From Mesorhabditis belari (Eukaryota > Nematoda > Chromadorea > Rhabditida > Rhabditidae), in contig CAUEEP010000066.1 of NCBI GenBank assembly GCA_958450365.1, positions 328,033-392,032 of the forward strand: 64,000 nt of DNA, read 5' to 3'. Under the pieces are notes generated by a model that was not told the DNA's origin, made no database searches, and saw nothing but the letters and a program-made list of their open reading frames with translations. This document shows positions 11,170 through 21,930 of this stretch, piece by piece; the stretch's first letter is position 1, and every line of letters starts with the position of its first letter. Made by a program: the position numbers and the translations under genes.

Positions 11170-11520
11170 TATAATCCTACTTATTATAAGCGAGAGAGTA
11201 TGTCTGTCTGTCTATCTGTCTGTCTGTCTGTTTGTCTGTCTGTTTGTCTGTCTGTCTGTTTGTCTTGATTAGGCTTGATTAGGCCGTTGTTGGCAATAGT
11301 CTTTCTCCATTTTTCTTTCAAATCTCGGATCCCTTTACTGAATATAAGAACACGGGAATTCCATCAAACAGATAACATAGCCTTTCTCCCATCACGTTGT
11401 GGCGTCGTTTTTTGGCTGTTCTCCTGGACTTAACCACTGTTGTTTTCGCGATGGGTTATCGTGGTAAATCCATTTTTCATCGGCGTCATTTGTCTGTCTG
11501 TCTGTCTGTCTGTCTTGATT
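11170..11520. repeat. GTCTGTCT microsatellites with dispersed motif
   Basis: TGTCTGTCTG runs occur at 11200-11265 and 11490-11515. They flank a dispersed segment (11282-11330) that also occurs at 1562-1610. Confidence 0.7.
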
Positions 11521-11529
11521 AGGCTTTAT

Positions 11530-11979
11530 ATAGAAAGGGAAAAGAAAAGCTTCATTGTTTTGCCTTTAAATGTTTTTTGAAAATCTTTTGCTTAAATAAT
11601 GAAAGTGCTTAATGCAAAAACTGAAAGCTAAACGTTTTTTTATTAAAAACTTAAGTAAAACTCGTTTATCTTCTAACTTTTCTCTATTTTCCATAGCTTT
11701 TTTATACGGTGAATTGAAATACATATTTGCACAGCTTAACAAACAAAAAATGAACCCATTTCTTTGAAAAAAACTCATTAGCATACGAAAATCGAAAAAG
11801 TTTACAGAGCATTTGAATATTAGAGATCAACTTTAAAGAGATTAACTTTAAAGAGATCAACTCTAGTTTTTTTTGTTGTTATTAGGTTTTAGAGCAATCT
11901 TTTCCAAGCAAAAGCCATTATTCGACTCACACAAAATATTAGATTCGAAAGAAAAGTTCTCCAAAAAAAATCTCGAAAA
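11530..11979 (-). repeat. Left arm of inverted duplication (copy of saposin gene 5' end)
   Basis: The reverse complement matches 13071-13507: the upstream region, the start codon and the first seven codons of the saposin-like gene (MKLFFSL). Differences are scattered single bases and small indels. The match stops inside the signal-peptide codons at 11530, so this arm has an orphan promoter and start but no gene behind it. Confidence 0.8.
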
Positions 11980-11983
11980 ATAG

Positions 11984-12108
11984 TTACCTTACTGATTCAG
12001 CTATGGCACAAGAAAATGAACAGGATCAACAGGATGAACTCAACAAGTATCAGACCGAGATAAATTTGGCTTCTAACAGCACAATCACATGTCACCGAAT
12101 CAAATAGA
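11984..12108 (+). pseudogene. Tc1-like transposase fragment
   Basis: The frame reads SYLTDSAMAQENEQDQQD and later INLASNSTITCHRIK before a stop. The start matches the end of the Tc1-type N-terminal fragment at 33495-33677 ([12 protein letters not shown]). The fragment abuts the inner edge of the left inverted-duplication arm. Confidence 0.45.
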
Positions 12109-12207
12109 AATTGGGATTGACAATTTCAATTGAATCAAACTCAATCAATTCATTCAAGCACGGATAATCGAGTTTTTACAGGTTTTAAAATTTAATGCCG
12201 AGGCTTT

Positions 12208-12846
12208 TATTGGGTTGGGGAGAATGAGTCGGCGCCGAAATTTAAAGAAACTTTTTGCACCCATAAAACCTTCTTTAAATACACGTTTTGTTTCATCAAA
12301 AAAGTCCACTATTTCTCTACAAAATGACTTTTGAGAGATTCCATAAAGCTTTTCTTTCGTGGAGATTATGGACTCCCAAACACAGCTAGTCAAAATGGCA
12401 AAGTGTCTGACTCCTCGTTTGAACAGTTTCTTCCACATAAACCTTCTTTGGTGTCTACATAAAAAAGATAGAGTATACTCAATTGCATAAGTTGCCAAAT
12501 TTACAGGAAGATCCTTCCAACCGTTTACTCTAGATGACAGTTTATCGATTTTGTGAAAAAAATGATCCTTTGTTGAGTTGAGGCGCTGTTTGAGTTCTCT
12601 TTTAAATATTATTTTGTAGAGAATTAGTTACCCTTCTACGGATATCAAACGCATATCATTTGACAAAGTCTGCTATAAGTTTTAGAAATTTCTTTGATTT
12701 TCGGTGCCGACTCATTTAATATTTAAATAATATTTAAAATATTTAAAATAATATTTAAAAGAGAACTCAAACAGCGCCTCAACTCAACAAAGGATCATTT
12801 TTTTTCACAAAATCGATAAACTGTCTCATTCTCCCCAACCCAATAC
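12208..12846. mobile_element. Inverted-repeat element inside the duplication spacer
   Basis: Ends ATTGGGTTGGGGAGAATGAG (12209) and its complement (to 12846) enclose a further inverted pair at 12537-12611 and 12754-12826. A 114-residue minus-strand open frame (12154-12498) crosses the left boundary and has no family resemblance that I can see. It could be a transposase remnant, but I do not claim it as a gene. Confidence 0.5.
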
Positions 12847-12866
12847 TTAATGTTTATTAATTAGTA

Positions 12867-13055
12867 ATGAGAAACAATAAAACGCTCTCGGCCTTCGAGA
12901 AAGGACAAATCGAAGTAAATAAACACGAGACTATTGCTGGAAAGACTATTGCTATATATATTGCTATAGTATACACGGGAATTGCTCGACTTCTGGATCG
13001 AAGTGATGATCTCATCGACAATTACCGACAGTTACGACAGAAAACCCCGACATGA
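12867..13055 (+). pseudogene. Tc1-like transposase N-terminal fragment
   Basis: The frame opens MRNNKTLSAFEKGQIEVNK and continues [15 protein letters not shown]. This is the first helix-turn-helix of a Tc1/Tc3-type transposase (LS-x-E-x-GQI, then IAR-x-x-RS-x-x-x-I-x-x-Y). It ends after 62 residues with no catalytic domain. It matches the minus-strand copy at 33495-33677, with an inserted stretch between the two helices. Confidence 0.6.
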
Positions 13056-13070
13056 CGGAGACCAGAACTT

Positions 13071-13507
13071 TTGTTTTTCGAGAACTTTTTTCTGAGAACT
13101 TTTCTTTCGAACCTAATATTTTGTGTGAGTCGAATAATGGCTTTGGCTTGGAAAAGTTTGCTCTAAGACCTAGAATAAACAACAAAAACTAGAGTTGATC
13201 TCTTTAAAGTTGATCTCTAATATTCAAATGCTCTGTAAACTTTTTCGATTTTCGTATGCTAATGAGTTTTTTTCAAAGAAATGGGTTCATTTTTTGTTTG
13301 TTAAGCTGTGCAAATATGGATTTCAATTCACCGTATAAAAAAGCTATGGAAAATAGAGAAAAGTTAGAAGATAAACGAGTTTTACTTAAGTTTTTAATAA
13401 AAAAACGTTTAGCTTTCAGTTTTTGCATTAAGCACTTTCATTATTTAAGCAAAAGATTTTCAAAAAAACATTTAAAGGCAAAACAATGAAGCTTTTCTTT
13501 TCCCTTT
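13071..13507 (+). repeat. Right arm of inverted duplication
   Basis: This is the reverse complement of 11530-11979. It covers the region upstream of the saposin gene and the first seven codons. The 77-residue frame at 13256-13489 exists in both arms because the DNA does; I do not treat it as a gene. Confidence 0.8.
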
Positions 13508-16296
13508 GTCTTCTCTTCGGCGCCTTAATGGCGGTGAGTTTTAGTTTGTTTTTCAAATATTTTATTTCTAAGCTACGAGATGCTCAATCTTGCATCTTTG
13601 TTTTGATTTTTTTGGCTGATTTTTTATGCTATCAGTAGAACTAGGCTTAAAATAAATATAGCGAAAAAAAAACAGCTAAAAAACAACCAAAAAACATCCA
13701 AATCCGTTCACAGAATCGTGAGAAAAATGAAAGCGGAATTTGGGCGTCACCAATCTAACTTTAAGCTCAAATTTCTTGGTGTTGGACTGTCCAATTCCAA
13801 TAGTTTTGGTACCAATCGATAGAGAAAGACTTGGCGCATCTAATGATACCAAAAATATATAAATTGAACAGCTCAACACCAAGAAATTTGAGCTTAAAGT
13901 TAGATTGCCAATGGCAAAGTGGCGGGGCGCCTATTAAATGTCGGTTAATCGGCAATGGGCATCACCAATCTAACTTTAAGCTCAAATTTCTTGGTGTTGG
14001 GGTGTCAATTTATAAATTGGAAGGGGCTGGGCAAAGGGGCCGGGGCGACCTTTCATACGCGCCCCGCCCCTTTTTCCATTGGCAACTTTGAGCCCAAATA
14101 TCTCGGTGTTGAGCTGTCCAATTTAAAGCTTCTTGGTATCATTAGATGCGCCAAGTCTTTCTCTATCGATTGACACCAAAACGATTTAAATTTAACACCC
14201 CAACACCAAGAAATTTGAGCTTAAAGTTAGACTACTGATATTTCGTAATTTTCTTGACTTCTTTTTAAAGTTATAGTAAAAATTGTTGAAGAAACAAATT
14301 CTTAAAAAATTTTAGCAATCAACAGATCCGACAGTGACCATGATGACAACCGGAACGGTCTCTGGTGGACCAGCCACCGATCCCTGTACTTTGTGCCAAT
14401 TCATTGTGAGCCAGGTGCGAAAAAAAGTTTAAACTATAAAGTCACCAGCTAATTTTGAGTTAACACTACTTAGATTTCAATATAAATTTTTAAAAAAAAC
14501 TCAAATTAACCTCCCATTTCAGGCACAATCTCACTACCGTAGCGGGGAAAGCAAAAAGGATGTGCAAAAGGATTTGCATGATGTAAGATTTAGTGAAATC
14601 TGGCGGAATCTCGAGAATTTTCATTTTTTAGGACTGCAAAACGCTGAGACGTTTCTACGGGGAACAAGCGGTGAAAGAGTGCAGCGATTGGGTGGACACA
14701 AACATCGACGTGCTCTACTCGGAGATACAAGCTGGTTGGGATCACAGTTACAATTAATTGGCTGGCAAAAAGGCGCTAAAAATTAGGCATAGAGCTAAGG
14801 AATGACACCAGCTCAAATTGCTTTAGCTAATCGTTCAGAATCGTTTAGAATCGTTTAGAATTGTTTGGAATCTTTCAGAATAGCTTCGGAATTGTTTGGA
14901 ATCATTTAAAGTCGTTCAGAATCGTTCAGAATCGTTAAGAATCGTTTAGAATTGTTCAGAATCGTTCAGCATAGCTTCAGAATTGTTTGGAATCATTTAG
15001 AATCGTCCAGAATCGTTTAAAATCGTTTAGAATCATTTAAAGTCTTTCAAAATCGTTCAGCTCCGTTTAAAAACGTTCAGAATCGTTCAGAATCGTTTAA
15101 AATCGTTTAGAATCATTTAAAGTCGTTCAGAATCGTTCAGAATCGTTCAGAATCGTTCAGAATCGTTCAGAATCGTTCAGCTCCGTTTAAAATCGTTTAG
15201 AATCGTTCAGAATAGCTTAGTGACCTCATAGCACCACATAGAGTCTGCTATGCTGATTATGAATCTGTAAAAATTAGCTGCAAACACTGACGTAATCGCA
15301 AGGAATCTGGCATAGAAAATCCCCCTAAATTTTGGACTCTTTATGGGCCGCCAAAACCTTCGAAAAAACCTTCATTGGACTAGTGGATAGTATGCTAGCC
15401 TACAGAACTTATGAAGCTTCTTGGCTTTGGTTCGAATCCTCCCCTTGCGTGGGTGTTTGCAGCTAATTTTTACAGATTCAGAATCAACATAGCCGACTCT
15501 ATGTGGTGCTATGAGGTCAACTTTTTTGAAGCGATTCTGAACGATTCTGAACGATTCTAAACTATTCTAAACAATTCTGAAGCTATTCTGAACGGTTCTG
15601 AACGGTTCTGAACGATTCTGAACGATTCTGAACGATTTTGAACGATCCTGAACGATTCTGAATGATTCTGAACGATCTGAACGATGAACTCGATCACAAA
15701 GCAATTCTCAACTTCGAGCTCGTGTCATTTCCTTGTCAGTTTAGAAATCGTTAACTCACAGAAAACATGAACTAAAACTAAAATGAATTGCTGTTTGCTG
15801 TTTAGGCAAACTTAAGCTCTTTGGGCAATCCTGAGAATGGTTTTCCAATCTTGAAAGACGTCTCCAACTATCAGTTCAAAAGTGGACGAGACCTGATAGC
15901 CTTTTCAGCCATTTCTTTGTCGATATTAGCCCAGCCTAGCCAAACTAAGGCCCATTGAATAAACCTTAGAAATGGCTATGCGATAGAGCTAAATTTAGTT
16001 CAATTTTTTTCATTTGGCAAGGCTATGGCAATCGAAAACGAAAACTGACAATCCAAATCATTATCATCCAATACCAAATCAATCATTTGCTTAAAATTTT
16101 TCTTTTCTTTCTTTTTCAAGAGTTTCTAGTTCGATTTCCTAGTTCTTTATTAGTTTTTTGCTTTTAGATTTTAAAAAGAAATTCAGGAAACTCGGCTGTT
16201 CAAATCTGCACTGATACGGGCGCCTGTGGAGGCACTGTCACTCCCAGCATTTCTCCCGTCTCATTTGCCATGAAAGGAGCAAAGTTTTTGTTTTAG
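13486..16296 (+). CDS. Secreted saposin-B (SPP/caenopore-like) protein, five exons
   Basis: The exons are 13486-13533, 14316-14414, 14523-14582, 14632-14734 and 16187-16296, giving 139 residues and a TAG stop. A signal peptide (MKLFFSLCLLFGALMA) and a Thr/Ser-rich linker precede one saposin-B domain with all six cysteines in the expected order: CTLC, DC, EC, then IC and AC of ICTDTGAC. Single-domain nematode saposin-like proteins are lipid-binding or pore-forming effectors in gut and defence, and that is the likely role. A glycine/serine-rich tail ends the protein. AATAAA lies at 16311. The start lies in the right arm of an inverted duplication. Intron 4 (1.45 kb) carries a 10-bp array and a foldback. 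All junctions keep phase. Confidence 0.85.
13745..14225. repeat. GATAGAG-family repeat in saposin gene intron 1
   Basis: Tandem and inverted copies of the unit also seen at 5385-5913, with ACCAATCGATAGAGAAAGAC and TCAAATTTCTTGGTGTTG motifs. They fill most of intron 1 of the saposin gene. Confidence 0.6.
14820..15700. repeat. 10-bp AATCGTTCAG arrays around a foldback
   Basis: AATCGTTCAG/AATCGTTTAG units run from about 14830 to 15220. The reverse-complement units (GAACGATTCT) run from about 15533 to 15695. Between them lies a hairpin, 15206-15522, beginning GTGACCTCATAGCACCACAT and ending with its complement. The whole is a large near-palindrome inside intron 4 of the saposin gene. Confidence 0.75.
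15373..15443 (+). mobile_element. tRNA-like sequence in the foldback
   Basis: GACTAGTGGATAGTATGC fits an A box and GGTTCGAATCC is a consensus B box, about 50 bases apart. It sits in the right arm of the hairpin at 15206-15522; the left arm holds only a decayed counterpart. It is probably SINE-derived. Confidence 0.45.
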
Positions 16297-16319
16297 TTTT
16301 CCGAGATTTGAATAAAGTT

Positions 16320-17970
16320 TGCAACAAAATTTAAATTTCTAAATATTCCTTTCAAAAAAATGAAAAAATTTGAGATAAAACTTTAGGTTTTCCATTTTTC
16401 TTTTTTTTTTATATTTTGAGGGAAAAGAGAGGGAAATTAAGAATCGAAAAAGTCTACAAAAATGGCAAAACAATATAAATTAAGATCCGAGTAAAGAGGG
16501 GGAAAAGATTTTAAGTTAACAGTCGGTGATAGGTCCAAAGAAATTTGAAGATTATTGATTGGGGCTCCAGGATTAGGCTTTGTGGGGTGTTTAGATTGGG
16601 CTTTCGACGATGATCAGCTCTCTGAGTCATCAGATTGCTGAAATTTGCTTTCATTCGGACGATATTGTCTATCTGAAACTGGCAATACTCAAAGATCAAT
16701 GGTTTTCCTATGCTGTGATTTGATCAATGGCTTTCCTATGTCAACTCACTTGTGAATGGGATGCGTGTTTGGTGGATGAAATTCGATCGATTCGACGTTT
16801 GACACAAAGGACACTAGTCAGCATTTCTTGAAGCAAAACAAAAGCAAAGCAAAACCAAAATCCAAAATCGAGATCGAACTTGTGATGAAGAACCGAAAAA
16901 AGTCTTGAGTCGAGCTATGGCTTAAATCGAGTCATAGCTTGAGTCGAGTTATGGCTTGAGTCGAGTCATAGCTTGAGTCGAGTCATAGTCGAGTCGAGGC
17001 ATGACATGTTATGCAAAGAACACTAGAACACAAAGCATAAAATTCTGTGCCGACTGGTATGCAAAGTTAAGAAGAAATGTGCTATGCAAAGAACACTAGA
17101 ACACAAAGAACACTAGTCAGCACTTCTTGAAAAAAGCAAAACAAAAATCCAAAGTCGAGGTCGAACTTTCGAGGTCGATGGAACAACTAATGAAACTTTT
17201 CCAGTTTTTTAGCCCAGCACAACAAAGTTTATTCTAAAATTTTTCCCGAATTTTGCAATTATGAGAATTTTCTTTCAGTTTTCATAAAGAAAGTCAGATT
17301 TCAGAGATTTCGGAACTCAGGCGGTGACCTTTTCTTGCTATCTAGTGGATTTAGCTTGTGAAGAGCTCGAGCGATGCTCTTGTGACCCCAAAGAGGGGAG
17401 TGACCCTCCCCCTTTCTGAGCCTCTTCTCCCCTCTCATCAATGGCACACATCTGTCCCTCTGTTCCCTTCTTTCCCTTCTTTCCCTTCTTTCCCTTCTTT
17501 CCCTTCTTTCCCTTCTTTCCCTCTTTCCCTTGTCTTAATCTTTTCCTCACTTCTTGCTCACCAAATGTCTCCTTTTTCCCCTCTTTTCCACACTTTTCCT
17601 TCATCGCCTTTGTTTAATGCATTCTGCATATAAAAACCTCATCTTTTCCTCTTTCCGAACACTTCCACTAGTTGCCTTTTGATTTTTTTTGCTTTGTTTT
17701 GTTTTGTTTTGTTTGTTTTGTTTTGTTTTGTTTCCTTTCGTGTTCAATGGATCAATTTGAGAATTTCTTGACTCTTAAAGCTCTTATTTCTTTCTTATTT
17801 CTTTCTTATTTCTTATTTCTATTTCTTGACCCTTTGTGTTTGTGTTTTTAAACAAAAAAATAAATCATGATGATGACTTAAGATGGCTTAAGATGGCTTA
17901 AGATGGCTTAAGATGTGACTTAAGATGACTAAAGATGACTTCAGATGGTAAGACTTAAGATGGTGCCGGC
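16320..17970. other. Intergenic stretch with simple repeats
   Basis: I see no gene here. Notable content is an imperfect GAGTCGAG repeat (16900-17005), a TTCCCTTCTT array at about 17465-17530, GTTTTGTTTT at 17690-17735, and a GGCTTAAGAT run near 17880-17960. Lysine- or proline-rich open frames through the pyrimidine array are artefacts of the repeat. Confidence 0.5.
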
Positions 17971-17980
17971 TCACAACTCC

Positions 17981-18220
17981 AAGAAAGTCCAAGAGTTCTG
18001 CCAAAACAAATTCCCAGACTGAATTTCTTTTTCTGAGTGGCCACCTAGCTCTTCAGACCTCAACCCAATGGATTTTTCAATGTGGTCGGTTGTAGAAGCC
18101 AAAGCTTGTTCAAAGCTCCACAACAGAATCGAAAGCTTGAAGAAAGCACTGTTGAAAGCGTGGGAAGAGCTCGTAAACATTTTGGAAATCACATTTGAAC
18201 TTATCAGCAAGATGGCGCAC
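17981..18220 (+). pseudogene. Mariner-family transposase C-terminal fragment
   Basis: Read through, the frame gives KVQEFCQNKFPD, a TGA where tryptophan is expected, then EWPPSSSDLNPMDFSMW and a helical tail (EAKACSKLHNRIESLKKAL). WPPSS-DLNPMD is the conserved motif before the last catalytic acid in Tc1/mariner transposases. There is no N-terminal part nearby in this orientation. A shorter second copy follows at 18229-18330. Confidence 0.7.
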
Positions 18221-18228
18221 GGGTCCAC

Positions 18229-18330
18229 AACTCCAAGAAAGTCCAAGAGTTCTGCCAAAACAAATTCCCGGACTGAATTTCTTTTTCTGAGTGGCCACCG
18301 AGCTCTCCAGACCTCAACCCAAGTGTGATC
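18229..18330 (+). repeat. Truncated second copy of the mariner fragment
   Basis: It repeats the first 90 or so bases of the fragment at 17976-18070, including the same in-frame TGA, then diverges. This is a local duplication of an already dead transposase piece. Confidence 0.65.
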
Positions 18331-18479
18331 GGTTCTAAAAGTCAAAGCTTGTTCAAAATATTGGATTCTTGGATGAAGAAAGACTAGAATTGGATATTTT
18401 TTAAGGAGATGCAAAGCGAATGAATTGCCATACGTTTGGGTTCTCATTTCTCAGTTCCCAGTTCTCATAGAGGGTGGGG

Positions 18480-19830
18480 GTAATCGATTGACCCATTTCA
18501 TTGGCCACCCCCATCCACCCTTTTCCCTAACTGACCCTCAATTCACTAACACTAGCCATGTGCCTATGTGTTGAGTGAACAATGTCGAACAATCACCGTT
18601 CACTCACCTGCTTTTTTTTTGTCTTTTAGCAACTGTTACCATTTTGTTGTTGAATATTTTCTGGGGTTTATTCATCGAATTCTTTTCTTCTTTTCTGTCA
18701 ATGAGTTTTTTTTTGTTTAAAAGCTTGAGATCAGCTTTTAGTCAGCTTTGATTCAAGTTTTGATTCAAGTTTTGATTAAAGCTTTGATTCAAGCTTTAAT
18801 TCAAGCTTTGATTCAAGCTTTGATTTGACTTTTGCTTGATCTTTGATTAAATCTTAAAGCCAGCTTTTCTTTGATTAACCAGAATTAACCAGGTACTTCG
18901 ATTTTACAAAAAAATGTCAAACAACTTCTTTTTTTTAGAGTTTTTAAGAAAATTGACTTTTTACTTGATGCGTACTGGTCACAAGTTCACAAAAAGCATC
19001 AATTTTCTACAAAATTAACCCTGGATAGCTTATAAAACAGTTAAAACAGCAATAACAGCTACAGAACTTATAAAACAAAGAATATTTGAAGAACTAGCAT
19101 CAATTAGCTTCTAAAGAACTTCTAAAACTGAGAACTGAGAACTTCTAAAACTGAGACTTGAGCCTATAGGCTTATAAAACAAAGAATACTCGATTGCGAA
19201 GATGAGAAATTGAAATTTCAGACAAAAGCTTTATCGCTGACCAATTTGATCTTTAAATTTGTGTTTATAAATGTAGTTTTGCTTTTACAACTGTATTTGA
19301 CAAGATTATAGGTAGATAAAGATTATAGGTAGATAAAGATTATAGGTAGATAATCGTAACAAACTGCAACCAAGGCTTTTCTACAAGCTGGAGATTTTCT
19401 TAGCTTTACAAAAGGCTACTTGTTATAACAAGGGCAAAAATGATAATCTTAAAAAGGAAAAGCTTAGCTTAGCTTATAACGATAGTTATTTGCCTGCTGC
19501 TCTCCTTTTCCCCATTTGTTTTTTGATTTATTGTTTCACCATCATCAACCTACTCAAAAACGGTGAAGATTTATGTGTACTCATCACGCATTTCTCTTTA
19601 TTCCTCTTTTCCTCTTTGCCTTAATCTCTATAAATGGCTCTGTTTATGGGTTTGTTTGCTTTAAGTAAATAAATCCTAAATCCGAAAGAAGAAAAGAAAT
19701 GATAGAATAACAAAGTGTCTTTGTCAACAATGTCTTTTGCGCAGAAATTCTTAGCAGAATTTCTGCGCAAAAGAAGCAGAAGCAGAATGACCTAATAGAA
19801 ATCTTTTGTGATCAACGTGCTTAAAATTAA
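18480..19830. other. Gene-free stretch
   Basis: AT-rich sequence with a TTTGATTCAAGC repeat (18740-18835) and a three-copy TATAGGTAGATAAAGAT repeat near 19310. No supported gene. Confidence 0.4.
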
Positions 19831-19968
19831 AAGCGCAACCTTACTGGTTGTTCCTAACTCTTGAAATCGTTTGATTGCGTTGTAAACAAGTTGTTTGCGT
19901 ATCATCAATCGCTTAGAGATATCCATCGCCAGAACGCCACGCTTGTGTAGGTCGATGATCGCATTTCG
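19831..19968 (-). pseudogene. Mariner-type transposase HTH fragment
   Basis: The reverse strand reads RNAIIDLHKRGVLAMDISKR, followed by a second helix and AIKRFQELGTTSK. This is the first paired-like helix-turn-helix of a nematode mariner transposase (IIxLHKxGxxxxxIxKxL, then IxRFxELGTTxx). About 46 residues survive with no catalytic region. It may belong to the same family as the C-terminal fragment at 17981. Confidence 0.6.
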
Positions 19969-20129
19969 ATTTGTCGTATTGAAACAAATCGGGAACGGTT
20001 GGATTTAGGAGCAAAAACGGCAACAAGCAATTGTTCAAGATATCTATCTAGTCATCCGATTCGAAACCATCTTCAGAGCGACCGGTCCAGCACAAAAGGC
20101 GGCCCAAACCATCACAGAACACTCACTTC

Positions 20130-21870
20130 TTGGCCATTCTAAAAAAAGAGTTTTGCGAAAAATAGTAAGTAAATAGTAAATAAATAGTAAATAAATAGTA
20201 AATAAATAGTAAATAAATAGTTAAATAAATTAAATAAACCAAAAGAAAGACAAAAACAATATATAAATTGTCAGCAAAAATATGCAAGATTAAAGATAGC
20301 CCTAATCCCCGTAATCCTGGAGGAGTGCATGATAAAGAGAGTGTGTTTACAATTTCAATCAAAGTAAAAATCAAAAAAACATTTGTTTCTGGATAGAAAA
20401 CATTATTAAATAGTATTTTGCGAGGTTTCCATTTTTCCCATGCTCTTTCAAGGGTAGCAAAATTTGCCTTGTTCAAGGTTATTTGTGGAAAAACGCTTTT
20501 AAGTGAAAGAGATGTGAAATTACAGGGCGGTAAAAAGAAGAGTGAGAAAAAAAGATGAGTCGCAAAAAACAGGGACACAAATTAGATGGAAAACATTTAC
20601 AAGAGTTGGGGTGGTTTCTAGAGGAATTTGTTTATCGCTTAATTTAAAAAAGAAAATCGATTGCCCTTGTATCTTGCAACTTATTGAGACGTTTACGCTT
20701 TCAAAAAAGTTTATGTTTATAAAACTTCAGTAAAGAATGATTTCGAAACGCTTTCATGTTAAATTTGAATTTCCGTTGCAAATTTTAAATGTTTTTCGCG
20801 CGACGTCGCATTCCAATTGACGTCGCCGCCATTTGGAGGTAGTCGATGGGAGCGTCGCGTCGTCGTTTCTTTTTCATTTTTTAAAAATCATTTTTTTAAA
20901 TCATTTTTTTTGTCATCTTTTTGTCATTTTTTGTCAGATTGATTGAAATTATTGTTTTACGCGATAAATTTTGTGTTTCTCTTTGAAATGAGAAAGAAAT
21001 CTATCTAAATGAGAAAGAAATCTTTGGAAGCCGAGTGGAGAATTCGGAACTTTCCGTAGTCGGACTACAATGAAGGTCAAAACTAATTATAAGATAGTTT
21101 GGGGGAATTGAATGGAAACCACTGAAGTAAAGTTCATTTCCGGGACCGTTACAAAAGTCTTCTGCACTTTATAAAACATAAAACCTTTATAAAACTTCTC
21201 AATTGGCTTCTGCTTCAATAATTGATGAGTTTTTCTATGCATTAGATCGCCAAAAGATCACATTTTCTTGCTAAAAGTAAAATCACGCAAAACTAAGTCT
21301 AGAATTACCTTAAACTGTAAGGCTTACTGTTTTCTTTTCTTAGGAACTAGGCATGTGCCTGTTTATTTGTTAGCCATGGCTTCTGCTTCGATAATTAATA
21401 TGAAATTTAATCTGACAATGCCTTGAACTTAGTATCAAAACGAAGTACCAAATCTTACTTCCGAGATCCAACATTGAGGTTGAGGTTCTCGTAGTTTGTA
21501 CTCGTTCTCGTGCTTGGGTCCTTGCCCCTCCTTTCCCTTCTTTTCCTTCTTTTCCTTCTTTTCCTTCTTTCCCTTCTTTCCCTTCTTTTCCTTCTTTTCC
21601 ATACCCTTCCTCCTTCTTCCCCACTCTTTGGTCTCCTTTCTTCACATTTCCCCTTCTCCAATCCTCAAAAATTTGTCTCTCTTACATGGTCAGCTGGGCA
21701 AAAAGAAGGTTTTCTTTCTTTTCCCTTCAATCTCCTTTCAACAACTTGACATTTTTGCTATAAACACGTTCAATTTCAAGAGAACTTTTACGACAATTTT
21801 ATATTTTTAAATCAGAGCAGAGCTTTTTACGCTTAAATTTAGAATTGAACTTAATTGAATTAAAATTCGT
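20130..21870. other. Gene-free stretch upstream of the receptor gene
   Basis: Contains an AAATAGTAAATA run at 20163-20235, T-rich sequence, and a TTCCTTCTTT polypyrimidine array at about 21535-21600. The 151-residue minus-strand frame at 20123-20578 is hydrophobic low-complexity sequence with an AT-repeat tail and resembles no protein I know. I claim no gene. Confidence 0.4.
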
Positions 21871-21930
21871 ATCTTTTCAGAATCCAATGCGGTTGCAGCA
21901 CTCCATTTAGCATCAATCTGTCCAACAAGA
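21871..21930 (+). promoter_or_regulatory. Possible trans-splice acceptor and 5' UTR of the receptor gene
   Basis: ATCTTTTCAG ends at 21880, 50 bases before the start codon, within AT-rich sequence. In nematodes this is the form of a spliced-leader acceptor, though it could instead receive an upstream non-coding exon. A weaker CATTTAG ends at 21910. Confidence 0.45.

Noticed and set aside
12154..12498. 114-residue minus-strand frame
   Set aside because: Crosses the left end of an inverted-repeat element and matches nothing I know; kept only as part of that element.
13256..13489. 77-residue frame conserved in both arms of the inverted duplication
   Set aside because: Both copies derive from one duplication, so identity is not evidence of selection; it overlaps the saposin gene start.
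17338..17633. Lys/Gly-rich and Pro/Ser-rich open frames
   Set aside because: Polypyrimidine TTCCCTTCTT array read in two strands; no conserved sequence outside it.
20123..20578. 151-residue hydrophobic minus-strand frame
   Set aside because: AT-rich low complexity, with a tail made from an AAATAGTAAATA repeat; no splice context and no family resemblance.
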